DNA from: Corynebacterium glucuronolyticum DSM 44120 | GTDB taxonomy: Bacteria > Actinomycetota > Actinomycetes > Mycobacteriales > Mycobacteriaceae | Direction: 5' to 3' | Assembly: GCF_030440595.1 (NCBI RefSeq) | Contig: NZ_CP047452.1 | Coordinates: 2,170,001 to 2,234,000 of the forward strand | Length of the DNA stretch: 64,000 nucleotides | Shown here: positions 29,447-38,497 of the stretch, in pieces | How the letters are laid out: each line of letters starts with the position of its first letter | Position numbering within the stretch: the stretch's first letter is position 1 | The notes under the pieces: generated by a model | Seen by the model: the letters and a program-made list of their open reading frames with translations, nothing else | Told to the model about the DNA's origin: nothing | Databases searched by the model: none | Made by a program: the position numbers and the translations under genes

Positions 29447-29500
29447 CCGACTTAGGCCACGTGCAGGTGATCCTCATCACCTGCACGTGGCCTAAGTCGG
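29447..29500. repeat. Perfect 25-bp palindrome with 4-base loop
   Basis: The arms at 29447-29471 and 29476-29500 are exact complements, separated by CCTC. The outer part CCGACTTAGG recurs in the form CCTAAGTCGGG at 29333-29343. There is no T run on either side. It lies at the right edge of the IS nest, convergent with the next gene's 3' end. Confidence 0.9.
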
Positions 29501-29642
29501 AATACGCTCTTCAAGCTCTCCATTTTCCAGGGGTGAACACCAACTTAACCAGTAGACACCTAAAATGGAAAAGATTTTTCGACAGGAACAACGATTTCGC
29601 AAAAATGAATCTTATTCCACGCCACCATAGAGCAGCTCGATT

Positions 29643-30890
29643 TTACCCATGCAATATACCTGTAAAATCAAGAATCGGAATTTTTCCTTCCTTTAGCTCT
29701 CTCAGAGCCTTAAACTCGTCATGAGCAACAAGAACTACGAGTGGATCCTTGCTGTCAACAACTACACCTAAGTCTATTTGTTCCACATTAGGAAATTTTG
29801 AAAGGCTACTAGGAAGTTCAGAGAGATTCGGCTCTACAATTTCAAAAAGTGTGTTGGGGTTTTCTCTAGCTAGCTCTTCGCAAATACGCAGTGCTGGCGA
29901 TTCCCTAAGGTCATCTATGTTGGGTTTAAAAGTAATCCCAAGTAACGCTAACCTGGGGCTTTCAATGAAACCAGAAGATTCGATCTTGTCTATTATCCAA
30001 AATGGCTTTCGATCATTCACCTTTCGGGCAGTGGCAATTAGGGTTGACTCCGCAGGGTTGCTCGATACGAGAAACCAGGGATCAACCGCTATACAATGAC
30101 CACCTACTCCTGCGCTTGGCTGCAGAATATTTACACGAGGATGATGGTTAGCCAATTGGATCAATTCTCGTACGTCTACATCGAAATTGTCCGAAAGCAT
30201 CGAGATTTCGTTCGCGAAAGCTAGATTCACATCGCGGTACGAGTTTTCAACCAATTTGACCATTTCGGCAGTTTCAGCGTCAGTCAGCAATAATTCACCG
30301 TGACAAAACGATTTGTAGAACTTCTTCGCACGGATAGCTGCACGCTCTGTCAAACCACCGATTACCCTGTCATTGGATCGCAACTCATTTATTGCGTTAC
30401 CTGGCAGTATTCGCTCTGGGCAATAGGCAAATTCAACTTCCGTTGAATCGGACCGGTTATTAACTTCCTTATCTAAATCAGGCCGCAAATGACTTACCAA
30501 ATTCGCTATACGGCGTGTAGTTCCAGGCGCCGACGTAGACTCTAGGATAATTAACTCGCCCCCCTTTAGCTCCTTTGAAATGGATCTAATAGCCGAGTCA
30601 ATGTAGCTATAATCGCAGGAATGGTCTTCGAGAAAAGGGGTTGGCACCGCAATTACGTAAACATCATGGCTGGAAATTTTCGAGCTTACCTTTAAATTCC
30701 CCGAATCCAGTGCCACTTTCAGTTCTTTACGGAGATTTGGCTCCTTTAAATTCAAATTCCCACTTTTGATTTTTTCGATCAGCTTTTCATTAATGTCAAA
30801 GCCAACCACGTTAGCTCCTGAGTTTGCTAATGCGACCGCGGTCGGCAAACCAATGTAGCCTAAGCCAACAAAACAAATACTTTTATCCAT
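29643..30890 (-). CDS. wecC: UDP-N-acetyl-D-mannosamine dehydrogenase-type enzyme
   Basis: A 415-residue nucleotide-sugar dehydrogenase of the WecC group, which oxidises UDP-ManNAc (or UDP-GlcNAc in some relatives) to the uronic acid. Motifs: VGLGYIGLP with VVGFDIN at the N-terminus, the AYCPERILPG signature at about residue 160, and the catalytic GVGGHCIAVDPWF at about residue 260, which is diagnostic for the N-acetylhexosamine branch rather than the UDP-glucose branch. It is the most downstream gene of the minus-strand part of the locus. Together with ugd it predicts an acidic polymer with two uronic acids. The substrate is inferred from the motif. Confidence 0.85.
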   Translation of the reverse strand: MDKSICFVGLGYIGLPTAVALANSGANVVGFDINEKLIEKIKSGNLNLKEPNLRKELKVALDSGNLKVSSKISSHDVYVIAVPTPFLEDHSCDYSYIDSAIRSISKELKGGELIILESTSAPGTTRRIANLVSHLRPDLDKEVNNRSDSTEVEFAYCPERILPGNAINELRSNDRVIGGLTERAAIRAKKFYKSFCHGELLLTDAETAEMVKLVENSYRDVNLAFANEISMLSDNFDVDVRELIQLANHHPRVNILQPSAGVGGHCIAVDPWFLVSSNPAESTLIATARKVNDRKPFWIIDKIESSGFIESPRLALLGITFKPNIDDLRESPALRICEELARENPNTLFEIVEPNLSELPSSLSKFPNVEQIDLGVVVDSKDPLVVLVAHDEFKALRELKEGKIPILDFTGILHG

Positions 30891-31039
30891 GAAATTCCTT
30901 TAGCAGCTTTGCCATTTCCCTGTGAAGCCGTTTGATATTTCAGGGCGAAAAATCGAAAACCACGTTTTCCTTTTCTACACCTGTTGGCGCAGCGCGCCTC
31001 GTCATGAAATCAAACTACAAATCAATCCATCTAAGCATT

Positions 31040-31588
31040 TTAGCCCTTAAGTGTTCTATAAAGAGTCACAGCACCAGGAATTCTCTTAATCTGTGCACGC
31101 ATCCGACTGCTACCATTTTTGGCGACAACTTCTCCCGAACGACGTCCAACAAATTGGTTACTTGTGGGTACTAAGTTCTTCGCGGAACTAGCACTTGGAA
31201 GACTCATTTCATAGGACTCTACGCATTCTTCGCATGTCCCTTTCTCAAAACCATGGATATCTATCGCCACGAATTCAACAACGTCTTTCAAAGGGCAATT
31301 TAGCTTTCCGAACGTACTCAGAACCAGGACTATCCCATCGGCTACAAAGGAATCGATACCTTCAATTCCGAATGAAAATTCCTTTCTTGAGGAATCAGGA
31401 GATACATAGCGATACGCGCCTTGAAGAGGCTCAGAATAGCCCCAGCTTCCACCTGCCCTCATGCCTGGACTGTACAAAACCAAGCTCTTTTTTGGAATTG
31501 CACGTTTGATGCCAACCAATCGGAGGGTCAAAGTGGGGCTATCTAAGCTACTCCTAATATCGAAACGTATCTGATTAGGCTTTTCCAT
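31040..31588 (-). CDS. Hypothetical protein of polysaccharide locus (182 aa)
   Basis: A 182-residue protein with alternating hydrophobic strands in its first two-thirds (LTLRLVGIKRA, IVLVLSTFGKL) and a basic tail (RRSGEVV then RMRAQIKR), suggesting a beta domain with a membrane- or protein-contacting tail. Two CxxC-like cysteines are near residue 120 (GTCEECVE). No family recognised. It overlaps the end of the upstream gene by 1 bp, so the two are translationally coupled. Confidence 0.6.
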   Translation of the reverse strand: MEKPNQIRFDIRSSLDSPTLTLRLVGIKRAIPKKSLVLYSPGMRAGGSWGYSEPLQGAYRYVSPDSSRKEFSFGIEGIDSFVADGIVLVLSTFGKLNCPLKDVVEFVAIDIHGFEKGTCEECVESYEMSLPSASSAKNLVPTSNQFVGRRSGEVVAKNGSSRMRAQIKRIPGAVTLYRTLKG

Positions 31589-32253
31589 TATTTTATCTCC
31601 AAAGATATTCCAACAGAATAAAATAATTCCGTAATGAGGTTTATATCTCGTTTACTGACACCGTCGGCTTGGTTGTGTAGCACGATTCGATTGGCTACCA
31701 GATCTTCTGAATACATCAGCGCAATACTGCAAGTTTTCAAAAAGGTGTCAAGGGGATATTCCAATTCGCTAGACATCCACAAATTGGAAGCTACGATGCG
31801 TCGCCTAGGCATTGAAATAAAACCAGATACCCCATCATTTTTCAGCACTGCTAAGGTTGTTTGACCAAAACTGTCTTGCCTTCCAAGGTGATAACTGAAA
31901 TTAGCAGCTTCTGTTAGACTGTCAACTGCCTTTACGTGCATAGTAGACTGACCAAGTTGCATATCGATTGGTTTAAACTCGATACAAGCTGTATCAATAA
32001 AAATTTCTCGAGACGGCAAAAGCTGCTGTAATAGAGATGCTGTAAGCGGGGATAGTTTACTATTGAAGCTTAAAGAACCAGAGACCGATGTCAAATATGC
32101 AAGAGAACAGGCCAATCCCTTCCTCGCACCGCTAAAGTATGTAGGGGCTAGGTTAGTAAACAGACCAACAGTCCTCGGAAATGCGTCTTGCTCCTCTGGA
32201 GTTGGAAAAAATCCAACCTGGTTGAAGTTATTGTCAGCATATAACGTTTTCAT
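31588..32253 (-). CDS. Hypothetical protein of polysaccharide locus (221 aa)
   Basis: A 221-residue soluble protein starting MKTLYADNNFNQVG. No signal, membrane segment or known motif is seen. Its start lies 20 bp inside the end of the upstream glycosyltransferase. The first nine bases of this gene belong to the 1277-bp duplicated block, so a vestigial copy of its start codon also exists at the end of the other glycosyltransferase gene (about 34289). Confidence 0.6.
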   Translation of the reverse strand: MKTLYADNNFNQVGFFPTPEEQDAFPRTVGLFTNLAPTYFSGARKGLACSLAYLTSVSGSLSFNSKLSPLTASLLQQLLPSREIFIDTACIEFKPIDMQLGQSTMHVKAVDSLTEAANFSYHLGRQDSFGQTTLAVLKNDGVSGFISMPRRRIVASNLWMSSELEYPLDTFLKTCSIALMYSEDLVANRIVLHNQADGVSKRDINLITELFYSVGISLEIK

Positions 32254-34231
32254 AGTGGTACCTTTTTCTGGGTTGATCGTTGAGGATTACTGTTTGACTG
32301 TCTTTTTCTCGATTGCAGGAATAACTCTCCGCCTCCCACAACCCCTTGACGAGCTTTCCGTATTCAAGATTAAATACTTGCTCATCTGATTTCTGCAAAA
32401 CTTCTTTCCATGGCACTGCCCGTGCAAAAGCACGTCTCTCTGGCACATAATGCCTCGCAGTCAAGTCGCTAGTTGTCTCGAATCCTGTGATCGCAAAATG
32501 CAAAGATTGCTGCGACAATCTTGCCATATTTCGCCACGTCCCCACCGTCCGCAATCTTCCGAAAACCAAGTTCCCCCCAGAATCACAAACCGTGAGAATC
32601 TCAGACGTCCCCTCAAGTTTCTTCACAAAGTTCAATTCATCTTGAGACCAAATATCCACATCCACAGTGCGACTCACCAAATTGTCTGGCAGATACGGAA
32701 GATACTCAATTTCATACAATCGCGCAGCATTCTTCGGGGCCTTTTTCTTTGACTCTACAACCAACGTATTGTAAGCATCACGATTATAACCGGACCATAA
32801 CCATGTCTTATTGAGCTTTGCGCCAAAACCCTGAAATTGGCTATCCTTATTAGTTACCTGCCCCTCGTGAACTCTTCGCAAAATAGCCGGCTTGCCCATA
32901 TGCGTCATCCGCACACCAGACACGAGCATCCGCATAGCAATATTATTGTCTACCGCAGATGTAAAAGATTCATCGTACGAAAAAGACTGAAACACTTCCC
33001 TCCGTAAAAACCAAGTTGGATGGCCAGCAAACCCACCCTGGGCAAAAGCCCCCTGCAAATCCGGGAAAGGATCATCCCAGGAATAAACTTTCCCATCCTC
33101 ATTATGGAAAGTGATAAACCCTCCCACACAACCGTCAAGACCACGAGTTATAGCCGCAATTGAATCCTCGAAACGATTTGGTAGAGAAATATCGTCATCA
33201 TCCATTACCGCAATAAATTCACCCCGAGCTTTCCCACCACCAAAATTACGCGCGTATGAAATCCCACGCTGCTCACTCAGACCAAAATACCTAATACGAG
33301 GGTCCGAAAAACCATCGACAACCTCTTCAGTGTTATCAAGGCAGCCATCGTCGACTACAATAATTTCAAAATCCTGAACAGTTTGGCAAAGAACAGAACA
33401 AATCGCCGTCTCTAAAAGCTCAGAACGTCCAGAAGTCGCAATCACCACAGAAACTAAAGGAACACTACCAATACTATCCCCTGGCAAACCAGTAGTATTC
33501 CTCACCACAGAAAAATCATTTTCAAAAATCTGTTTGTTACGACGATAAGCACGACCAACCGCTGGGTCCTGTACAGAAACCACTTTTCCAACCGGAACAT
33601 GCCAAACGTGATAGACAGGTGCAGTCAAGAAATCTGCCCAAATGGTTCGAATTCCTGTAGCTCTCAGCCGACGTGTTAGATCGTTATCCTCGTATCCGTA
33701 TATCGAATACCGCAGATCATAACCTCCAATCCTTAGGAGATCATCGCGTCTGACCATGCAGATACCATCGCCCCATCTTGGATTCAGATCTGCCCACTGG
33801 TTTAAGTCAGCCGGATCATATTTGTCCGTAAAAATTAGCTCCTTAGGAGTGTTTTCACGGAGGTACCTCACATCAAATGCGATCATAGAATTTTCGTCCA
33901 CCATCAACTTTTTATAGGTTGACGGGATTGTTCCATCTGGCCAAATCAAGTCTGCGTCAGAAATCAGGTAAACACTACAATCTGAATCCTTTATGCCATG
34001 GTTGATGGCATCAGATTTATCCCAAAAATCCGCCTCTACACGTATTACGCGAACGGATTCTAGGTTCACCAATTCATATGAAAGTTTGTAAGGCTTTCTA
34101 CTTCCGTAATCAACGATAATGACTTCGGCATCTAATTCCCCCCGACTATTCGCTATTGAACGTATCGCGAGTTCAAGACGCCACTCTGGGCGATCTCTAA
34201 AGGGGATAATCACTCCCAAATCGTGAGCCAT
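32234..34231 (-). CDS. Double-domain family 2 glycosyltransferase, copy 1
   Basis: A 665-residue protein with two GT-A domains, in the style of chondroitin/hyaluronan-type polymerases. Domain 1 (about residues 1-235) has VIIPFRDRPEW, the metal motif DADLIWPD and the galactosyltransferase-like YGYEDNDLTRRL. Domain 2 (about 260-480) has VSVVIATSGRSE and AVMDDDDISLPNR. A C-terminal region of about 150 residues follows. Everything after about residue 238 is identical to the next gene, while domain 1 is unrelated in sequence. The 3' end overlaps the following gene by 20 bp. It likely adds two alternating sugars to the chain. Confidence 0.82.
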   Translation of the reverse strand: MAHDLGVIIPFRDRPEWRLELAIRSIANSRGELDAEVIIVDYGSRKPYKLSYELVNLESVRVIRVEADFWDKSDAINHGIKDSDCSVYLISDADLIWPDGTIPSTYKKLMVDENSMIAFDVRYLRENTPKELIFTDKYDPADLNQWADLNPRWGDGICMVRRDDLLRIGGYDLRYSIYGYEDNDLTRRLRATGIRTIWADFLTAPVYHVWHVPVGKVVSVQDPAVGRAYRRNKQIFENDFSVVRNTTGLPGDSIGSVPLVSVVIATSGRSELLETAICSVLCQTVQDFEIIVVDDGCLDNTEEVVDGFSDPRIRYFGLSEQRGISYARNFGGGKARGEFIAVMDDDDISLPNRFEDSIAAITRGLDGCVGGFITFHNEDGKVYSWDDPFPDLQGAFAQGGFAGHPTWFLRREVFQSFSYDESFTSAVDNNIAMRMLVSGVRMTHMGKPAILRRVHEGQVTNKDSQFQGFGAKLNKTWLWSGYNRDAYNTLVVESKKKAPKNAARLYEIEYLPYLPDNLVSRTVDVDIWSQDELNFVKKLEGTSEILTVCDSGGNLVFGRLRTVGTWRNMARLSQQSLHFAITGFETTSDLTARHYVPERRAFARAVPWKEVLQKSDEQVFNLEYGKLVKGLWEAESYSCNREKDSQTVILNDQPRKRYHYENVIC
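32243..33519. repeat. 1277-bp direct repeat, copy A
   Basis: Matches 34281-35557 with a constant offset of 2038 bp. Every stretch I compared is identical, and translated products in all frames that I checked agree. It covers the second domain and C-terminus of the glycosyltransferase plus the first bases of the next gene. Confidence 0.92.
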
Positions 34232-34271
34232 CTAGTATTTTCCTTCTGAACGTCGTGTGCTACAGATTATC

Positions 34272-36263
34272 CTACAATCCAACGTTTTCATAGTGGTACC
34301 TTTTTCTGGGTTGATCGTTGAGGATTACTGTTTGACTGTCTTTTTCTCGATTGCAGGAATAACTCTCCGCCTCCCACAACCCCTTGACGAGCTTTCCGTA
34401 TTCAAGATTAAATACTTGCTCATCTGATTTCTGCAAAACTTCTTTCCATGGCACTGCCCGTGCAAAAGCACGTCTCTCTGGCACATAATGCCTCGCAGTC
34501 AAGTCGCTAGTTGTCTCGAATCCTGTGATCGCAAAATGCAAAGATTGCTGCGACAATCTTGCCATATTTCGCCACGTCCCCACCGTCCGCAATCTTCCGA
34601 AAACCAAGTTCCCCCCAGAATCACAAACCGTGAGAATCTCAGACGTCCCCTCAAGTTTCTTCACAAAGTTCAATTCATCTTGAGACCAAATATCCACATC
34701 CACAGTGCGACTCACCAAATTGTCTGGCAGATACGGAAGATACTCAATTTCATACAATCGCGCAGCATTCTTCGGGGCCTTTTTCTTTGACTCTACAACC
34801 AACGTATTGTAAGCATCACGATTATAACCGGACCATAACCATGTCTTATTGAGCTTTGCGCCAAAACCCTGAAATTGGCTATCCTTATTAGTTACCTGCC
34901 CCTCGTGAACTCTTCGCAAAATAGCCGGCTTGCCCATATGCGTCATCCGCACACCAGACACGAGCATCCGCATAGCAATATTATTGTCTACCGCAGATGT
35001 AAAAGATTCATCGTACGAAAAAGACTGAAACACTTCCCTCCGTAAAAACCAAGTTGGATGGCCAGCAAACCCACCCTGGGCAAAAGCCCCCTGCAAATCC
35101 GGGAAAGGATCATCCCAGGAATAAACTTTCCCATCCTCATTATGGAAAGTGATAAACCCTCCCACACAACCGTCAAGACCACGAGTTATAGCCGCAATTG
35201 AATCCTCGAAACGATTTGGTAGAGAAATATCGTCATCATCCATTACCGCAATAAATTCACCCCGAGCTTTCCCACCACCAAAATTACGCGCGTATGAAAT
35301 CCCACGCTGCTCACTCAGACCAAAATACCTAATACGAGGGTCCGAAAAACCATCGACAACCTCTTCAGTGTTATCAAGGCAGCCATCGTCGACTACAATA
35401 ATTTCAAAATCCTGAACAGTTTGGCAAAGAACAGAACAAATCGCCGTCTCTAAAAGCTCAGAACGTCCAGAAGTCGCAATCACCACAGAAACTAAAGGAA
35501 CACTACCAATACTATCCCCTGGCAAACCAGTAGTATTCCTCACCACAGAAAAATCATGACGCCATACGTCCTTGTTTCTGTTTAAAGCTCGCTCATAGCT
35601 TTTCGGCTTTGAAGTCGAATGAACTGTGGGATGCCAAACATGGAAAATTTTAGCCACACTCGGGTCTGACCAGATGAACTTTGCACCTGCGAACTGAAGC
35701 CGGCGACAAAAATCCACGTCTTCCACACCGTATATACTCAGTCGCTCGTCATATCCACCGACCCTTTGCCAAAGACTTCTTGGGAAAAGTAAAATTCCAT
35801 TTCCCCATGTGGAATGAAGTACTGCAACCTTGTCTAGGTCGACAAAATCGATATTTTTTTTACTGTTAAGGATTAGGGGAGTTAGTTTACGAGGTAAATC
35901 TCGTGATTGAAATGCGAGGACGCGCGCGGTAGAGGTCTCCGCTACCCGAGCTAACCCATGAGATAACGCCTTTGGGTGCCAAATTACGTCAATATCGGCA
36001 CAAAGTATGAACCTACCTGAAGCTTCAGAAATCGCACGATTTAGACAAATAGGTTTGTTCCAATGATCTAGCTCCGTTCGAATGTACTTAGCTCCAAGCT
36101 CCTTTGCTACTGCTCTTAGCTCCTCGGCATTATCAGACCCCAGGTCTGAAACTATGATCTCCATATTCCCCGTAAAATCAGAGTTCAGAAGACTTTTCCC
36201 AGCTTGGTATACTCTCTCCGGATCTCGGTTTCGAATAGGGAGGACAGCAGACAACGTGAGCAA
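34272..36263 (-). CDS. Double-domain family 2 glycosyltransferase, copy 2
   Basis: A 663-residue protein with the same layout as copy 1. Domain 1 is different: LSAVLPIRNRDPER, the CADIDVIWH metal motif, and YGVEDVDFCRRL. From about residue 240 to the end it is identical to copy 1 apart from the last two residues (GL instead of IC). The start appears to be TTG at 36263, with only a poor ribosome site; no better in-frame ATG is seen. It is first in the minus-strand operon and is separated from copy 1 by 40 bp. Together the pair would offer two different first-sugar specificities with one common second activity. Confidence 0.8.
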   Translation of the reverse strand: MLTLSAVLPIRNRDPERVYQAGKSLLNSDFTGNMEIIVSDLGSDNAEELRAVAKELGAKYIRTELDHWNKPICLNRAISEASGRFILCADIDVIWHPKALSHGLARVAETSTARVLAFQSRDLPRKLTPLILNSKKNIDFVDLDKVAVLHSTWGNGILLFPRSLWQRVGGYDERLSIYGVEDVDFCRRLQFAGAKFIWSDPSVAKIFHVWHPTVHSTSKPKSYERALNRNKDVWRHDFSVVRNTTGLPGDSIGSVPLVSVVIATSGRSELLETAICSVLCQTVQDFEIIVVDDGCLDNTEEVVDGFSDPRIRYFGLSEQRGISYARNFGGGKARGEFIAVMDDDDISLPNRFEDSIAAITRGLDGCVGGFITFHNEDGKVYSWDDPFPDLQGAFAQGGFAGHPTWFLRREVFQSFSYDESFTSAVDNNIAMRMLVSGVRMTHMGKPAILRRVHEGQVTNKDSQFQGFGAKLNKTWLWSGYNRDAYNTLVVESKKKAPKNAARLYEIEYLPYLPDNLVSRTVDVDIWSQDELNFVKKLEGTSEILTVCDSGGNLVFGRLRTVGTWRNMARLSQQSLHFAITGFETTSDLTARHYVPERRAFARAVPWKEVLQKSDEQVFNLEYGKLVKGLWEAESYSCNREKDSQTVILNDQPRKRYHYENVGL
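34281..35557. repeat. 1277-bp direct repeat, copy B
   Basis: Partner of 32243-33519. Its low-coordinate end still contains the ATGAAAACG that starts the downstream gene in copy A; here the frame stops after about 19 codons. This makes copy A's junction the ancestral one. Confidence 0.92.
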
Positions 36264-36774
36264 TTTTCGAAAACTTTCTAAAGCAATTGTAGGTTGTACT
36301 CGTTCATCGGCGGAGCTTTAATTTTGCCAGCTCCAGAACCAACAATTAGATTACCGCTGATTAACGTTTACCGAAAGATTTAACACCTTAATTATCACAG
36401 TCTGACATTTTAGTCGGATTCGTGTATCTGATACTTATTTTCTGTGTTTCCGACTTTCAGGTGCTAGTAGTTTCTGACTCTTTCTCAATCAGTCTTTGCG
36501 CAACTCACGCACTGGTCGCATAATCCATAAATTCAAAGTCATTGTGTCACCCGATCACTATACAAATTTGTTCTCTTTGACTTCTCGTACTTGAAAAATA
36601 CCTGCTCATATACGCATTTTCAAAGCTTTTTCGATCATTCGATTGACTAAATTCGGCAGTTTTCCAGAGCAGCTCACTCCCACAAATCTCCCGAACACTG
36701 TGTGATCTTTTCTAAGTTGAAAACACTCCAAGCCCGATTCCACATTATGCTTGTCTCATCACTGCAACTGCTCC
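36264..36774. other. AT-rich intergenic region at the right edge of the polysaccharide locus
   Basis: About 510 bp without a supported gene. It should hold the promoter for the minus-strand polysaccharide operon (start 36263) and the 3' flank of the thioesterase operon. No clear terminator or operator is seen. Confidence 0.35.
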
Positions 36775-37302
36775 TCAAAATGTTCTTCTGACCTCTACTT
36801 TGAAGAGCTCCTGGTAGATCGTTCCATTTAAGCAGTCGATTCGCGCCCATAATTCAGTTACGGATACCCCTAGCGGACTCGGGAGGAAGCCCATCGCGTG
36901 TGCGGCGAGGAGCAGGCGGTTCGGAATGCCGTGGCCGGAAACCTTGAGTGATTCCTGGTCGAGAAGCTGGGCCGGTACTTTGCTCAGCCCACGGATGTTC
37001 TCGCGGATAGCTTCTGCGAGGTTGAGGGCATCGCCGACGGGGATCATGTCACGGAGCTCAAAGCCTTTTTCTGGCGGGAGCGCCCCTGGCCATAGCAAGG
37101 CTGCGTCATTGGGCGGGGTGCTGGTGGAGGGAGCGTCGAGAAGCGAAGAGACCGTGGCAGTTAGCTGCGGGATGTCGACGAGAGAGGTGCGGCAGGCGAG
37201 GACGTCGAAAGGCGTGGTGACGAAGACCTGTCGGCCACGGGTGCGCACGATGGGCCGCGTGTCCAGGGCGTGGGCGCGGGTGAGAAGAGCCTCCTCGATC
37301 AC
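36775..37302 (-). CDS. Hypothetical protein coupled to thioesterase
   Basis: A 175-residue protein starting at GTG 37302, whose GTGA overlaps the stop of the thioesterase gene, so the two are translationally coupled. It reads VIEEALLTRA, contains RTRGRQVFVTTPFDVLACR, and is followed by a Leu/Ala-rich helical half. No known domain. The same gene order and an eroded version of this protein occur at 40275-40761, so the pair is an old unit. Confidence 0.7.
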   Translation of the reverse strand: MIEEALLTRAHALDTRPIVRTRGRQVFVTTPFDVLACRTSLVDIPQLTATVSSLLDAPSTSTPPNDAALLWPGALPPEKGFELRDMIPVGDALNLAEAIRENIRGLSKVPAQLLDQESLKVSGHGIPNRLLLAAHAMGFLPSPLGVSVTELWARIDCLNGTIYQELFKVEVRRTF

Positions 37303-37700
37303 TTGGTGAGGATCTTCAGCTCGTTGGCGGTGATGGACTTGGGGCGGGAAGTTTTCACATCGACGGAGATGTTGACGACCTCCACCACCGCACACACGTT
37401 GCCATTGTGATCGACAACCTCCTGGCGGGTGTCAAAGCTCGTGTTGCCCACGCGGACGACCTGCGTGCGCACCTCGGCCTCTTGGGTGTCGGGCATGACC
37501 GGGCGCAGGAAGTCCGCAGTGACCCGGCGAACGAAGACGGTCGGCATGTCGTAGCCGCGGGCAACGAACTCGTCCTGGGCGAACTTCACGCGCGCTTCCT
37601 GCGCAATTTCAATGTAGGAGTTGTTATTCAGGTGGCCGTAGCGGTCAAAATCGCTCCAGCGCACGGGAATCGTCGTTGTGTGGATAGGTCCTTCGGTCAC
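37299..37700 (-). CDS. Acyl-CoA thioesterase (hotdog fold)
   Basis: A 133-residue single hotdog-domain protein of the 4HBT/FcbC-like family, which hydrolyses acyl-CoA thioesters. The signature VRWSDFDRYGHLNNNSYIE contains the catalytic Asp (DxxGHxNN) at about residue 18. The GTG start at 37700 has AAGGAG 6-11 bp upstream. Divergent from the cargo and App1 genes to its right. A second, broken copy lies at 40758-41158. Intact, so probably the functional one. Confidence 0.88.
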   Translation of the reverse strand: MTEGPIHTTTIPVRWSDFDRYGHLNNNSYIEIAQEARVKFAQDEFVARGYDMPTVFVRRVTADFLRPVMPDTQEAEVRTQVVRVGNTSFDTRQEVVDHNGNVCAVVEVVNISVDVKTSRPKSITANELKILTK

Positions 37701-37859
37701 GTTTTTCTCCTTCGAGGCGTTGTACCGTACGACTTTAGTGATTTTTTCGAGTTTGTCACTGGGGCGTTACGAAGTGCTTGGACTTACGAGATAAATCCCA
37801 CAAAAATACGCTAGTTCGCTACGGTGCACGTAGATAGTTCATGGAGGCAAACGTAGTTA

Positions 37860-38495
37860 TTATTCTGCTTCCTCTGCCATAATTTCGCGTGCCAAATCTA
37901 GATTTTTTCTGATAACTGTCTCAGTTTGTTTTCTGAGATAGTCGGCGCGAGTTCTCGCTATAGCCTGGTCCCAACCAGGCTGGGCTGTGAAATGAAGCTC
38001 CCTAATCAGAAACTCCACCACATCTTCTAGACACAATCTAAACCGCTTATTCCCCAGAGGAAAATGAATGTTTTGCTGTTCGAAGGCTTGTTTATATTCA
38101 CCAGCAGAGGCAAGTAGAAGGCTTATCGGAACTGATTCTGAGTGGAAATGCAGATGGGAGGAAGGCTTATTCCGAGTTTCACGGTCAAATTCATACCGTA
38201 AGACTGGGCTTTGAGCTTTACCGCGTGAGTAAACCAACTTGAAGCTGCTGTTTCTTACAGCAAGATGATTACCAGTGGAATTCACTGTCAAGGCATATCG
38301 AACATGTAACTCGGCCACCGGCACGTCCACAGAAGCAACATGAAGCTGCTTCTTGACTTTAAAAGCAATGCGGTACACCTCCGGCAGGTAGGCATCCTGT
38401 TCAAAACACAGCTCTCCCAAGAGACAGCCATCGAGAATTTCGCGGATTTCATCCGTGAAGGACAAAACCTGCTCTGCGAAAATCGATGGCTCCAT
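37860..38495 (-). CDS. Hypothetical protein, possible toxin-like partner
   Basis: A protein of about 211 residues from ATG 38495 (MEPSIFAEQVLSF); a longer frame to 38516 overlaps the upstream gene. It contains a conserved-looking HLHFHSE cluster, then LEDVVEFLIRE, a layout reminiscent of TumE-type (DUF6516) toxins, but the similarity is too weak to assign. The upstream 62-residue gene ends 2 bp before its ATG, forming a tight pair. It lies between the thioesterase and App1 genes, in a position where the duplicated copy of this locus holds different accessory genes. Confidence 0.6.
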   Translation of the reverse strand: MEPSIFAEQVLSFTDEIREILDGCLLGELCFEQDAYLPEVYRIAFKVKKQLHVASVDVPVAELHVRYALTVNSTGNHLAVRNSSFKLVYSRGKAQSPVLRYEFDRETRNKPSSHLHFHSESVPISLLLASAGEYKQAFEQQNIHFPLGNKRFRLCLEDVVEFLIRELHFTAQPGWDQAIARTRADYLRKQTETVIRKNLDLAREIMAEEAE

Positions 38496-38497
38496 AT

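Noticed and set aside
20834..29500. Repeated short blocks that might suggest a CRISPR array
   Set aside because: The repeats are irregular, differ in length and orientation, and are explained by subterminal repeats of insertion sequences.
29516..29580. Imperfect inverted CCATTTT/AAAATGG repeat considered as an IS end
   Set aside because: The arms are short with unpaired bases, there is no matching partner end, and no transposase lies beside it.
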